Part shown: positions 35,201-43,873 of the stretch, piece after piece
How positions within the stretch are numbered: the stretch's first letter is position 1
Layout: every line of letters starts with the position of its first letter
From: Xylaria sp. FL1777
Lineage: Eukaryota > Ascomycota > Sordariomycetes > Xylariales > Xylariaceae
Length of the DNA: 43,873 nt
Direction of reading: 5' to 3'
Assembly: GCA_022578965.1 (NCBI GenBank)
Contig: MU400784.1
Location: 1 to 43,873 of the forward strand
The notes under the pieces: model-generated
What the model saw: the letters and a program-made list of their open reading frames with translations, nothing else
Database searches by the model: none
What the model was told of the DNA's origin: nothing
Program-made: the position numbers and the translations under genes

Positions 35201-35965
35201 TAGTATTTTATTTAGGATTTTTTTTGCAACTTTTCTAATTTTTTTGCTTTGTTTTTTACTTTTTTAATTAATAGTTTTTGCTTTTTATTAAATTAAAAAG
35301 TTGCTAATTTTTAGCTATAATATTCTTAAAATAATATTATAATTAAATATATTAGCAATATTTAATACAATTTGTTTTTTGTGTTTTTATATAAATATAT
35401 TAAAAGGTTTAGTTTTTTTAAATATATAATTGTTATTATAGCTAGAAATACTTTTATTAAATCTTTTAATTTTTTAAGATTTTTGCTTATATTTTTAAAG
35501 AATTTTATTTTATTTTATTACTTTAAATAAAATTATATTAGCTTATGCTTTTAAGTTAATTAAAGTATTATATTTTTTTTTTTAATATATAAGTTTAACT
35601 TTAAATTAGTTTTACTAGTTATTGCATTAAACTTTATATAAGGCTTTAGTTTTTTTAGCTATTTATTGCTTTTTTAGCAAATGTTTATTTTATTTTTTGA
35701 TTTCTTTTTGTAAAATGTTTAAATACTTATTTTATTTTGCATTTTAAATATTATTACGCTTTGTTTTGTTTTTGCTTTTAGTTAAGCTTTAAATTGCAGT
35801 TTTTAAGCTTTTTTACTTTTAGCAACTATTTTTTAATACAATTATGCTTTAATTAACTAGTAATATTTATAATAGTTATTTTTATATTCTTTTAAAATAA
35901 TATTATAAATATAGTTAAAATTTTTTTTAAATGTTGTAAATTTTTATAGATTTTTATAATAAACT
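32270..35965 (-). pseudogene. Gypsy pol remnant, copy 2 (3' part)
   Basis: Homologous over its whole length to 8340-12034 of copy 1. Reverse transcriptase box Y-L-N-N at 34597-34608. The integrase end reads T-K-K-L-N with the catalytic Glu lost, as in copies 1 and 3. The first integrase Asp is AAT (Asn), while copies 1 and 3 keep GAT. The frame ends at the insertion of copy 3. Confidence 0.85.
35961..35965. repeat. Target-site duplication of Gypsy copy 3, left (AAACT)
   Basis: AAACT before the left LTR is repeated exactly at 43613-43617. Copy 1 has a single AAACT at the matching site (about 12036), which proves the nesting. Confidence 0.93.
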
Positions 35966-36433
35966 TGTAACGGACCTATTATATATTAATATAACAGGTT
36001 TGCCCTTAGGGTCTTAATTTGCAGGTAATAATAAGATCTTTAATAGTGGTTCATTAGGGAGATTTTCGGAGTACTTTTATTACTATGCATTAATAAAGGT
36101 CTTAAAGGATTAAAAGTAATAAGTATATTAATGCTTAGCAGTTATAAAAAATTAATAGCTAAAAAACTAAAACCAAGTAAATAACTAAATATAGAAAATG
36201 TATAATTATATAAACAAAAAAAAAGTAAAAAAAGTAATAACTTTTTTTGGATTATTGCAAGTTTAATAAGCACTAGATTACTATAAGCTTAATAAGCTTT
36301 AAATTACCGTAAGCTTAATAAGCTAAGTAAATTATTACGTAACTTTAGCTTTAGCTAGCAAAAAAAGAGGTTCAAAATATATGTAAAAGCATTAAGCTGC
36401 TTTAAAAGCTACTTTTGTGCTAATTTTATAACA
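35966..36433 (-). repeat. 3' LTR of Gypsy copy 3
   Basis: 468 bp, from TGTAACGGACCTATT to TTTTATAACA. Its outer (left) end keeps CGGACC and GCCCTTAGGG, which the right LTR has lost. Confidence 0.95.
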
Positions 36434-36451
36434 TTATTTCTTTTTTTCTAG

Positions 36452-36470
36452 AATTGTTGTTTTAACAATT
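36452..36470. repeat. Conserved inverted repeat next to the polypurine tract, copy 3
   Basis: AATTGTT-GTTTT-AACAATT, the family B counterpart of 7694-7712, followed by TTCCGTAAG. The polypurine tract of this copy is the minus strand of 36434-36450 (AGAAAAAAAGAAATAA). Confidence 0.65.
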
Positions 36471-36769
36471 TTCCGTAAGTATTCTTTTTTTCTTTTTTTT
36501 TTATATATTATAATATTAAAGCACATTAAAAAAACTAACTGCTTATTTAAAACAAAGCAAAGACTTATTTTTGCTTTTTTTATTAATTTTACTAGCTATA
36601 AAATTATGCTTTGTTTTTGCTGCTTTAATTAGTTATTAATGTGCAAAAATATAAATAATATGTTTTGTTGTTTTAAATGCATATGCGCTAGCTGCTTTTG
36701 CAACAAATTAAAAGTTCTAATTAATTTAATTAATAATATAGTTTTTAAACACTATTGTTTTAAGAAAAA

Positions 36770-37049
36770 AAAAAAGCAAGCAAAGCAATAGTTATTTTTA
36801 GTTCAAAAGAAATTAAAACGAACTTAAAATAGCTTTAACTTTATTTTAAGCAAGTTAGCTTAGTTTTATATATAAAAACGTTTTTTAAAAGCGAAAAGTA
36901 TTAAAATAGTTTAGCAAAAGCTTTAGTTTTTAAATAAACTAAACAAAATAAAGCGTATTAAAAAAGAACAAAAAGCGCTAGCAAAAAAGCAAAAACAACA
37001 AAAAAAGCAAGCTAAAGCAGTACAAGCTGCTTTATTTAAGTTTAATTAA
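36770..37049 (+). pseudogene. Antisense reading-frame remnant in Gypsy copy 3 (best kept)
   Basis: Plus-strand frame against gag-pol, stop at 37047-37049. It reads L-V-Q-K-K-L-K-R-T, then K-R-F-L-K-A-K-S-I-K-I-V, then L-N-K-I-K-R-I-K-K-E-Q-K-A-L-A-K-K-Q, and the Gln/Lys/Ala tail ending F-K-F-N. Six stops remain in 93 codons; several are CAA or CAG in another copy (for example Q in K-K-E-Q here, TAA in copy 2). That supports a once open frame. The predicted product is a charged, helical, probably coiled-coil C-terminal part. Start unknown; function unknown. Confidence 0.65.
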
Positions 37050-37109
37050 AATTTCTTAGGCGTTTTTTTTAAAGTTAACTTTTTTTTTTTAGTTTTAAGC
37101 AATTAAAGT

Positions 37110-40100
37110 ATTAATAGTAAAATTAATTTATAATTACTTTAGTAGTTTTTAAATGTTTTTTAAGTTCTTAAGTATTATTAATATATAAGTATTTTTTTTA
37201 TTTAATAAAATACTTTAAGTTATTGTTGTTTTAACAAAAATTTAATATATTTTTAACTTTATAAACGTTTTAATTTATTTTTATTTCTAGTTATATTTTA
37301 ATAAGTATTTTAATAAGTGCTAGTTTTAATAAAAAAATATAAAAAATAAAGTAAATTTATATATTTTTTAGTAATAATAATTTATAGTTAGTAAGTAAAA
37401 TAACTTCTTTAATTTTAAAAAGGCTAAGTTTTTTAAATTTTAATTTATTGCTTAATTGTTTTGTTTTAATTTAAAAAATATTAATGTTTGCATTTTGTTT
37501 TTGTTATAGCAAATAAACTTTGTTTTCTTTTTTAAAGATTAATCTTTTAGTTTGTTTTTTGTTATAGTATATTAACATTTATTATTATAAAAATTAAAAG
37601 CATAATTGCAGTTTAGCTTATAGCGTTTTAATTTTTGTTGTAATAGTTCTTGCTTAAAGTACTATAGTTAAAATAGCAAGTGCTTTTATTAATGTTTTTT
37701 TTTGTTTTTTAATAATTGCTTGCTATTTATAAACAGCTTTATATAAAAATATATTTATATTTTTGTTTATTAATATATTATATAAAATTTGTACTATTAA
37801 TAATAGTTTTACTTAATTGTTTTATTAATAGTTAATATAATTTTATAAATATTGTTTTAATATTTAGTTTAGTTTTTTTGTTTGTTTATTTGTTTATAAG
37901 TAATAAACAGTTAAAAACTTTAGTTTAATACTAATAAATTTAAAAAAGCTAGTTTTAAACTTAAAAATAAACAATTTATTTTAGTTTAAAACAATTCTTT
38001 TTAGTAGCTTATGCTTATTTAAATATTAATATATAAAAACGTATATAAATTGTTTAATTATTATATTTTTTTTAAACAATAAAAAGTAAGTATACTTAAT
38101 AAGTCTATTAATAATAACTTATATTTTATTGTATTATACTTTTATAACTAAATTAGTTAATAAAAGTAATATTATAATAAAATCTTAAGCAATAGTATGC
38201 TATACTTGTTTAAATATTTATATAAGTTATAGTAGTTTATAAAGCTTATATTAAGCTGCTTTAGCTTTATTGTAAATATTGCACTTTTTTATAATAAATT
38301 TAACTATGTTTTATAGTTCTAAAAAATCGTATTTTTTTTATAATTGTTTAACTATTTTTATTGCTTTTTAGTGTTTATATAATAAATATTTATAAAATTC
38401 TTTAATAAACTTGTTTTATAAGAATTTTAGTAAGTAAACTTTGCGTTTATATATTAGCTTGTTATTTTTTAATCTTTTGTACTATTATAGTTATGCTAAC
38501 TTTTTTAAGTTATAAGCTTATTATAGCTATATATTTATAAAGTTTTTAAGTATAACTTTTATTTTTAAGCTTTTATTTCTTTAAAAATATAATACTTAAA
38601 TGTTTTTTTTTAAAACTTTAAATCTTTTTTAATTTTATTAGCTTAATATGTTTGCTTAAATGTTTTTTTTTCTTTTAATATAGTATATCTTAAAGTTAAA
38701 TTTAAAAAAAAAAACTATTTAATTTTTATGTTATTTAGTAATTTTTTGCATAGTTATAAATTTTATTAAGTTTTAATAATTTAAATAAATCTTAATTAGC
38801 TTTATAGTTTTTATAAAAAATAGTTTTTACTTTTTAAGTGCTATAATAATTGCAAGCAGTTCTTTATTATATATAAGGTATTATAATACTGCGTTTTATA
38901 GTGCTTTAAAGTAATAAGCTATTAAGTGCTATTTTTTGTTATTCTTTAGTTGTTTTAAAACTTCTGCAATTATATCATTTAAAGTATTTATTTTTAGCTT
39001 TTTTTTTTTTATAAATTATGTAGTTTAACTATAAAATTAAAAGTAACTTTTAGTTTTAATTCTTTAAAAGCTTTTTAAGCTTTTTTTAAAATTAAAAAAG
39101 ATTTTCTTTTGTATTTTTTCTTTATATACTTTATAAAGTAAAATGCCATTTTTTTAAAGTCTTAAATTAACATTTAAACATAGTTTAAAAATCTTAATGC
39201 TTGTTATATATTTATAATAGTAGCTAAGTTAAGTATTTTTTAGTTTTGTATTATATTAATTTTTAATTATTAAATCTATATTTGTTCTAAAATAATTATA
39301 AATTTTAAAAAGTTAATCTTTTATATATGCTATATATACTTTTTTGTGTTAAGTTATAATTTTGCTTGTTTAAGTGTTTTTAATACTTAAATTACGTGTT
39401 TTTTATGTTTTTTTAGTGTTTTAAAATAAATCAAAATATTATTTAAATAAATAAACATAAATTTATTTAAAAACTTCCATAAAATTATTATTATTATATA
39501 TTAAAAGCTAGCTAGTACGTTTTATAGTTTTTATAGCATAACTATATATTTATATAATTTATATATTGTTTATATAATAGTTTTTTATTTTTTTTTTTTA
39601 GTTATTTTAATAATATAATATTTATTTAAGATATTAACTGCTATAAACTATTTTGCTTAGCTAATGTTTTTTTTTATAATTACTAGCAAAATAAAAGGGT
39701 ATTTATTTATAATAATAATTACGTTTAATAGTTAATAATTAACTATTATTTGCTATACTAGTTTTTTTTTTTTATTAATTAGTTGTTTTTTATTTTTTAT
39801 TTTAAGTATTAGCACTATAAAGTATTTAATAAATAACTAAGATTTTTTTAAAAATCTTTTTGCTAGGTTTTTCTAAATGTATTTTTATAAAGCGTTTATT
39901 TTATTTAAGCTTATATAATATACTTAATAAAGCTTTAGTTAATATTTTTTTTTAATAAAGATATAGTAATTTTATAAGCTATATTTAAGAAGTTTTTTTT
40001 TTTTTCTTTTTTTAAATAGTTTATAAAATTTATAATATACTTTTAGTATTTTGTTTAAGATTTTTTTTGCAATTTTTCTAATTTTTTTGCTTTGTTTTTT

Positions 40101-43100
40101 ATTTTTTTAATTAATAGTTTTTGCTTTTTATTAAATCAAAAGGTTGCTAATTTTTAGCTATAGTATTTTTAAAATAATGTTATAATTAAATATATTAGCA
40201 ATATTTAATATAATTTGTTTTTTGTGTTTTTATATAAATATATTAAAAGGTTTAGTTTTTTTAAGTATATAACTATTATTATAGCTAAAAGTGCTTTTAT
40301 TAAATCTTTTAATTTTTTAGGATTTTTGCTTGTATTTTTAAGAAATTTTATTTTGTTTTGCTACTTTAAGTAAAATTATATTAGCTTATATTTTTAAGTT
40401 AATTAAAGTATTATATTTTTTTTTTTAATATATAAATTTAACTTTAAATTAGTTTTGCTAGTTATTATATTAAACTTTATATAAAGCTTTAGTTTTTTTA
40501 GCTACTTGCTGCTTTTTTAGCAAATATTTATTTTGTTTTTTGATTTTTTTTTGTAAAATGTTTAAATGCTTATTTTATTTAGTACTCTAGATATTATTAT
40601 ACTTTATTTTGTTTTTGCTTTTAAGCAAGCTTTAAATTGCAGTTTTTAAGCTTTTTTGCTTTTAATAACTATTTTTTAGTATAATTATGCTTTAATTAGC
40701 TAATAATATTTATAGTAGTTATTTTTATATTTTTTTAAAATAATATTATAAATATAATTAAAATTTTCTTCAAATGTTATAAATCTTTATAAATTTTTAT
40801 AATAAACTATAGTTATAATTAACTACTTTAATTCGTAAAAGTTTTATATTTTTGTTTTTATAATTCGTTTAAAGAACTAATTATTTTTTAGTTTATTAAA
40901 TAAATATTAGTAGTAATAATATATTATATAGCAATTTTATAGTATTTTATTATATTTTAAATCTTTTAAACATAAAATATTATTATTGTTTTTTATTATA
41001 GTTTTATTATAGTAATAATTTTTAGTAATTAATTAAATTACTAGCTTTAGTTTTTAAAACATATTAATTTTTGCGCTAATTATTAATGCTTTTTTGTTTT
41101 ATTATATTTAAAGCAGTTTAAGCTATAAAAATACTTCGTTTATTTTTATTAGTTTTTTTTTTATGGTATTTTTTATAGCTTTTAATTTTATTTATTTTTG
41201 CTTTAAAGTTTTATAAGTTTTGTTTCTTTAAGTTTATTTAATAATTAAGTGTTTTAATAGTTTATAATTAGTTTAATAATTATATTATTTATAGTTATAA
41301 TTTTATTTCTTTAAATATAATTTTTTTTTAAGCTATATTTTAAGCTTTAATAGTTTAAAGTTTTTATAGTTTTATAAGTTTGCTAATTATATTAATTTAC
41401 TACTTTTTATTATTTGCTACTTTTAGTTAAACTATTTTTTTAAGTTATATATTAAACAACTTTAATTGTTTATATAATAAATATATTTTTTTGCAATTTG
41501 TTTTAATAATTATAAAGCTTTTAAATAGTATTTATATGCTTATTTATTTTAACCTATATAAATAAAGCATTTAGATTTATTTAATGTAGCACTTTTGTTT
41601 TAACTTAAAATAGCAACTTTATATTTTTGCTTTAAAAACGTATTCTTTAAATTGCTTTGTTATTTTTTATTGTTTTAAACTTTTATAACTTGTACTTTTT
41701 TTTTAAGTTAAGGAATTTTTTCTTTTTTATAGCTTTTTTTTTTGTTTTTTTTCTTAAATTAGCATTATTTTTAAAAGTGTTTTTTCTTTTTATAGTTATA
41801 ACATTTAACTTTAAATATATTTTAGAATTATTATTTTTAAACTTTATTAATTTGCTTAAATTTTTATTTAATACTTTTTTAAGTATTCTTTTTTTTGTTT
41901 TTTTTTAGTTTTTTTAGTTTTAAAGTATTAGTTAAATAATTATTAATTAATTATAATAGCTATATTAATATATGTATTAATTTTTGCTAGTTTATTTATT
42001 TTATATAGTTTGTTTTAAATTTAAGTTTTAAATTTATTATAAAATAAATAAAACAATATAAGCTTAAGCAATTTTAAAATTGCTGCTAATTATTTAAATT
42101 TTATAGCATAATTTATTATTGCTTTTATTTGTTTTAAATAATAAAGTGCTTTTTTTGCGTGTTTTGCTTTTTAAGTATCTTTAAATAGTGCTTTTATTTA
42201 ATTTTTAAACTTAATATAGTTTTTAAAAAAATTTTTTATTTTTAGCTTAAAGTTAATTAACTTATTAGCTTTTAAAAAATCTTTTAAAATAAGTTAAAAC
42301 TATTTTAGTACTTTTTTCAATAAAAATTATAAAGTAGTTATTACTTTTTAATTTTTTTTTATAATAATAATAAAGTGCTATTTTAAATAAAATTTAACAT
42401 AAATTAAAACAGCTTTTATATTTATAGATTTATTATAAAGCTTTAAAGCAATAAGTTTAAAACCTTTAATGTTTAATATTTTTAACATTATAAATAATCT
42501 TAATAATAAAAGCAGTAATAATAATAAAAAGTTAGGTTTTTTATTTTAAGTTATTACTTTAAGTATAGCAGTAATAAAAGTAAGCGTTAAGTTTACTAAT
42601 AATAATATTAGCGTTAATTATAATATAATTACTTATTTAAAGCTTTAATTTATTATAGTAGCAATTATTATTGCTGCTTTAATTATTATAACTAATATTT
42701 ATGCTAGTTTAAAAGTTATAACGCTTAGTATTTAAGCTATTTTTTAGGTTAAAGCAACTAGTTTATTTTGTAGTGCTAGTATTAACGTTAGTTTTTTTTT
42801 ACTGCTGCTGCTTAACTTCTTTTTTTTTGCTATTGCTTTTCTTTTAATAAAAATAGCTAGTAAAAGTGCTAAAGTTTGTTGTTTTAATATGTTGCTAGTT
42901 CTAAAAGCTTTTAAGATCTTTAAACTTAATTTTTAACTTTTTATTTTTAGTAATATAACCTAGATCTAGTTTTATTAATTATTAAGTAAGGTTTACTTAT
43001 GTAATGCTATTTAGCATTTTTGTCTTTTAAATATCTTCTTAATATACTTTTAAGAGTTTATTTTATAAATTATTTATTATTTAACTTTTTATACTAATAT
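37110..43100 (-). pseudogene. Gypsy gag-pol remnant, copy 3
   Basis: Colinear with 8340-14300 of copy 1. Readable minus-strand motifs are RT Y-L-N-N-I-L-I-Y (39438-39449 and on), integrase C-N-I-Y (near 38272-38283), the kept Asp codon near 38183, and T-K-K-L-N near 37880. Gag and protease remain unread. Stops are TAA and TAG. Confidence 0.88.
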
Positions 43101-43144
43101 TTGTTTTTATGTATTAAGTTTTATTAATTAAAGAGCTATTAAAG

Positions 43145-43612
43145 TATAATAAACTTGTTATATATTAATATAATAAGTTTACTTTTAAAGTTTTAATTTG
43201 TAAGTAATAATAAAATCTTTAACAGTAGTTTATTAAAAAGGTTTTTAAAGTACTTTTACTACTATATATTAATAAAAGTTTTAAAAGATTAAAAATAATA
43301 AGTATATTAATGCTTAGCAATTATAAAAAATTAATAGCTAAAGAACTAAAACTAAATAAGTAATTAAATATAAAAAGTGCATAATTATATAAACAAAGAA
43401 AAAGTAGAAAAAGTAATAACCTTTTTTAAATTACTGCAAGTCTAGTAAACATTAAATTACCGTAAGCCTAGTAAGCTTTAAATCACTATAAGCCTAGTAA
43501 GCTAAGTGAGTTATTATATAACTTCGGCTTTAGCTAGCAAAAAAAGAGGTGCAAAGTATATATAAAGGCATTAAGCCGCTTTAAAGGCCACTCCTGTGCT
43601 AATTTTATAACA
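43145..43612 (-). repeat. 5' LTR of Gypsy copy 3
   Basis: 468 bp, TATAATAAACTTG to TTTTATAACA. The right (outer) end is the best-kept part: AAGCCGC, AAAGGCCACTCCTGTGC, where the left LTR has AAGCTGC and AAAAGCTACTTTTGTGC. Confidence 0.95.
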
Positions 43613-43617
43613 AAACT
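43613..43617. repeat. Target-site duplication of Gypsy copy 3, right (AAACT)
   Basis: Exact repeat of 35961-35965; copy 2 sequence resumes here. Confidence 0.93.
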
Positions 43618-43873
43618 ATAGTTATAACTAATTATTTTAATTTATAAAGGTTTTATATTTCTGTTTTTGCAATTTGTTTAAAAAACTAATTATTTTCTAA
43701 TTTGTTAAGTAAATATTAGTAGTAATAATATACTATATAATAATTTTATAATATTTTATTATATTTTAGTTTTTTAAGCGTAAAATATTATTATTGTTTT
43801 TTATTATAGTTTTATTATAGTAATAACTTTTAGTAATTAATTAAATTGCTAGCTTTAGTTTTTAAAACATATT
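43613..43873 (-). pseudogene. Gypsy copy 2 interior, continuing beyond the window
   Basis: Aligns to about 12036-12300 of copy 1 (for example ACTATAGTTATAACTAA and TTTAAAAAACTAATTATTTT). It is the gag-side part of copy 2 displaced by the nested copy 3. Confidence 0.9.

Larger units (their letters stand above)
35966..43612 (-). mobile_element. Complete Gypsy family B retrotransposon, copy 3, nested in copy 2
   Basis: 7647 bp with two 468-bp LTRs and a perfect 5-bp duplication of copy 2 sequence. Same gene order and orientation as copy 1. It shares gag-pol with copy 1 at high similarity but has the family B U3 and 3' module. Reverse transcriptase box Y-L-N-N at 39438-39449; integrase first Asp codon GAT kept, C-x2-C reduced to C-x2-Y, catalytic Glu as Lys. 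It is the youngest insertion that can be ordered in the right half of the window. Confidence 0.95.
31099..43873 (-). mobile_element. Gypsy family B element, copy 2, split by copy 3 and cut by the window end
   Basis: Minus-orientation Ty3/Gypsy element: 3' LTR at 31099-31593, interior 31594-35965, then the nested copy 3, then interior again from 43613. The join is exact: bases up to 35965 and from 43613 align to an unbroken stretch of copy 1 around 12030-12040, with AAACT duplicated. The 5' LTR and gag start lie beyond the window. The reverse transcriptase box is at 34597-34608 (Y-L-N-N). The integrase second Cys is Tyr and the first catalytic Asp is Asn, so it is more decayed there than copy 1. 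Confidence 0.92.

Noticed and set aside
1..43873. Mitochondrial or apicomplexan-type AT-rich genome
   Set aside because: LTR retrotransposons with 5-bp target duplications and copies differing only by transitions point to a RIP-mutated fungal nuclear region; no organelle genes are seen.

Overview
This window looks like a block of transposon-filled, hypermutated heterochromatin from a filamentous ascomycete (Pezizomycotina-type) fungus. A+T is about 85-87% by spot counts. Wherever two copies of a repeat can be laid side by side, they differ almost only by C-to-T and G-to-A transitions, with hardly any indels. That is the mark of repeat-induced point mutation (RIP) or a similar process. No intact host gene, tRNA, rRNA or CRISPR array was found. 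The few ATG-started open frames of 60-95 codons lie antisense to decayed transposon genes.

Layout, left to right. (1) 1-1523: the 3' end of a Ty3/Gypsy element (family A, copy 4, plus orientation) with a 516-bp LTR; the rest is off the left edge. (2) 1524-3944: unassigned AT-rich DNA holding a small GC-retaining double hairpin (2027-2130) and a minus-strand coding scrap. (3) About 3945-16720: a Tad1/I-like LINE (non-LTR retrotransposon) on the plus strand. It has an ORF1 zinc-knuckle remnant, an endonuclease remnant and a reverse transcriptase remnant, and it is split by (4). (4) 7160-14893: a complete family A Gypsy element (copy 1, minus orientation; two 516-bp LTRs; 5-bp target duplication ATATT), inserted between catalytic motifs of the LINE reverse transcriptase. 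(5) 16840-19707: an unrecognised minus-strand coding remnant, then featureless AT-rich DNA. (6) 19713-27085: a complete Ty1/Copia element (minus orientation; two 284-bp LTRs; target duplication ATTGT/ATTAT). (7) 27091-31098: unassigned DNA with an unrecognised plus-strand coding remnant. (8) 31099 to beyond the right edge: a family B Gypsy element (copy 2, minus orientation), split by (9). (9) 35966-43612: a second complete family B element (copy 3, minus orientation; two 468-bp LTRs; target duplication AAACT). Sequence resumes in copy 2 at 43613.

The four Gypsy copies share gag-pol and the inner (R-U5) LTR half. They fall into two families that differ in U3 and in a 0.6-0.7 kb module between pol and the 3' LTR. 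In all four copies this module carries a second coding remnant on the strand opposite to gag-pol, ending in a Lys/Glu/Gln/Ala-rich segment. This conserved antisense gene is the strongest candidate for something under-described here. Mutation is visibly lighter at the outer ends of the complete elements, and surviving cytosines sit mostly after G or A, so the window also records how the mutator worked.

Order of events from nesting: LINE before copy 1, and copy 2 before copy 3. All became inactive through stop codons and loss of catalytic residues.
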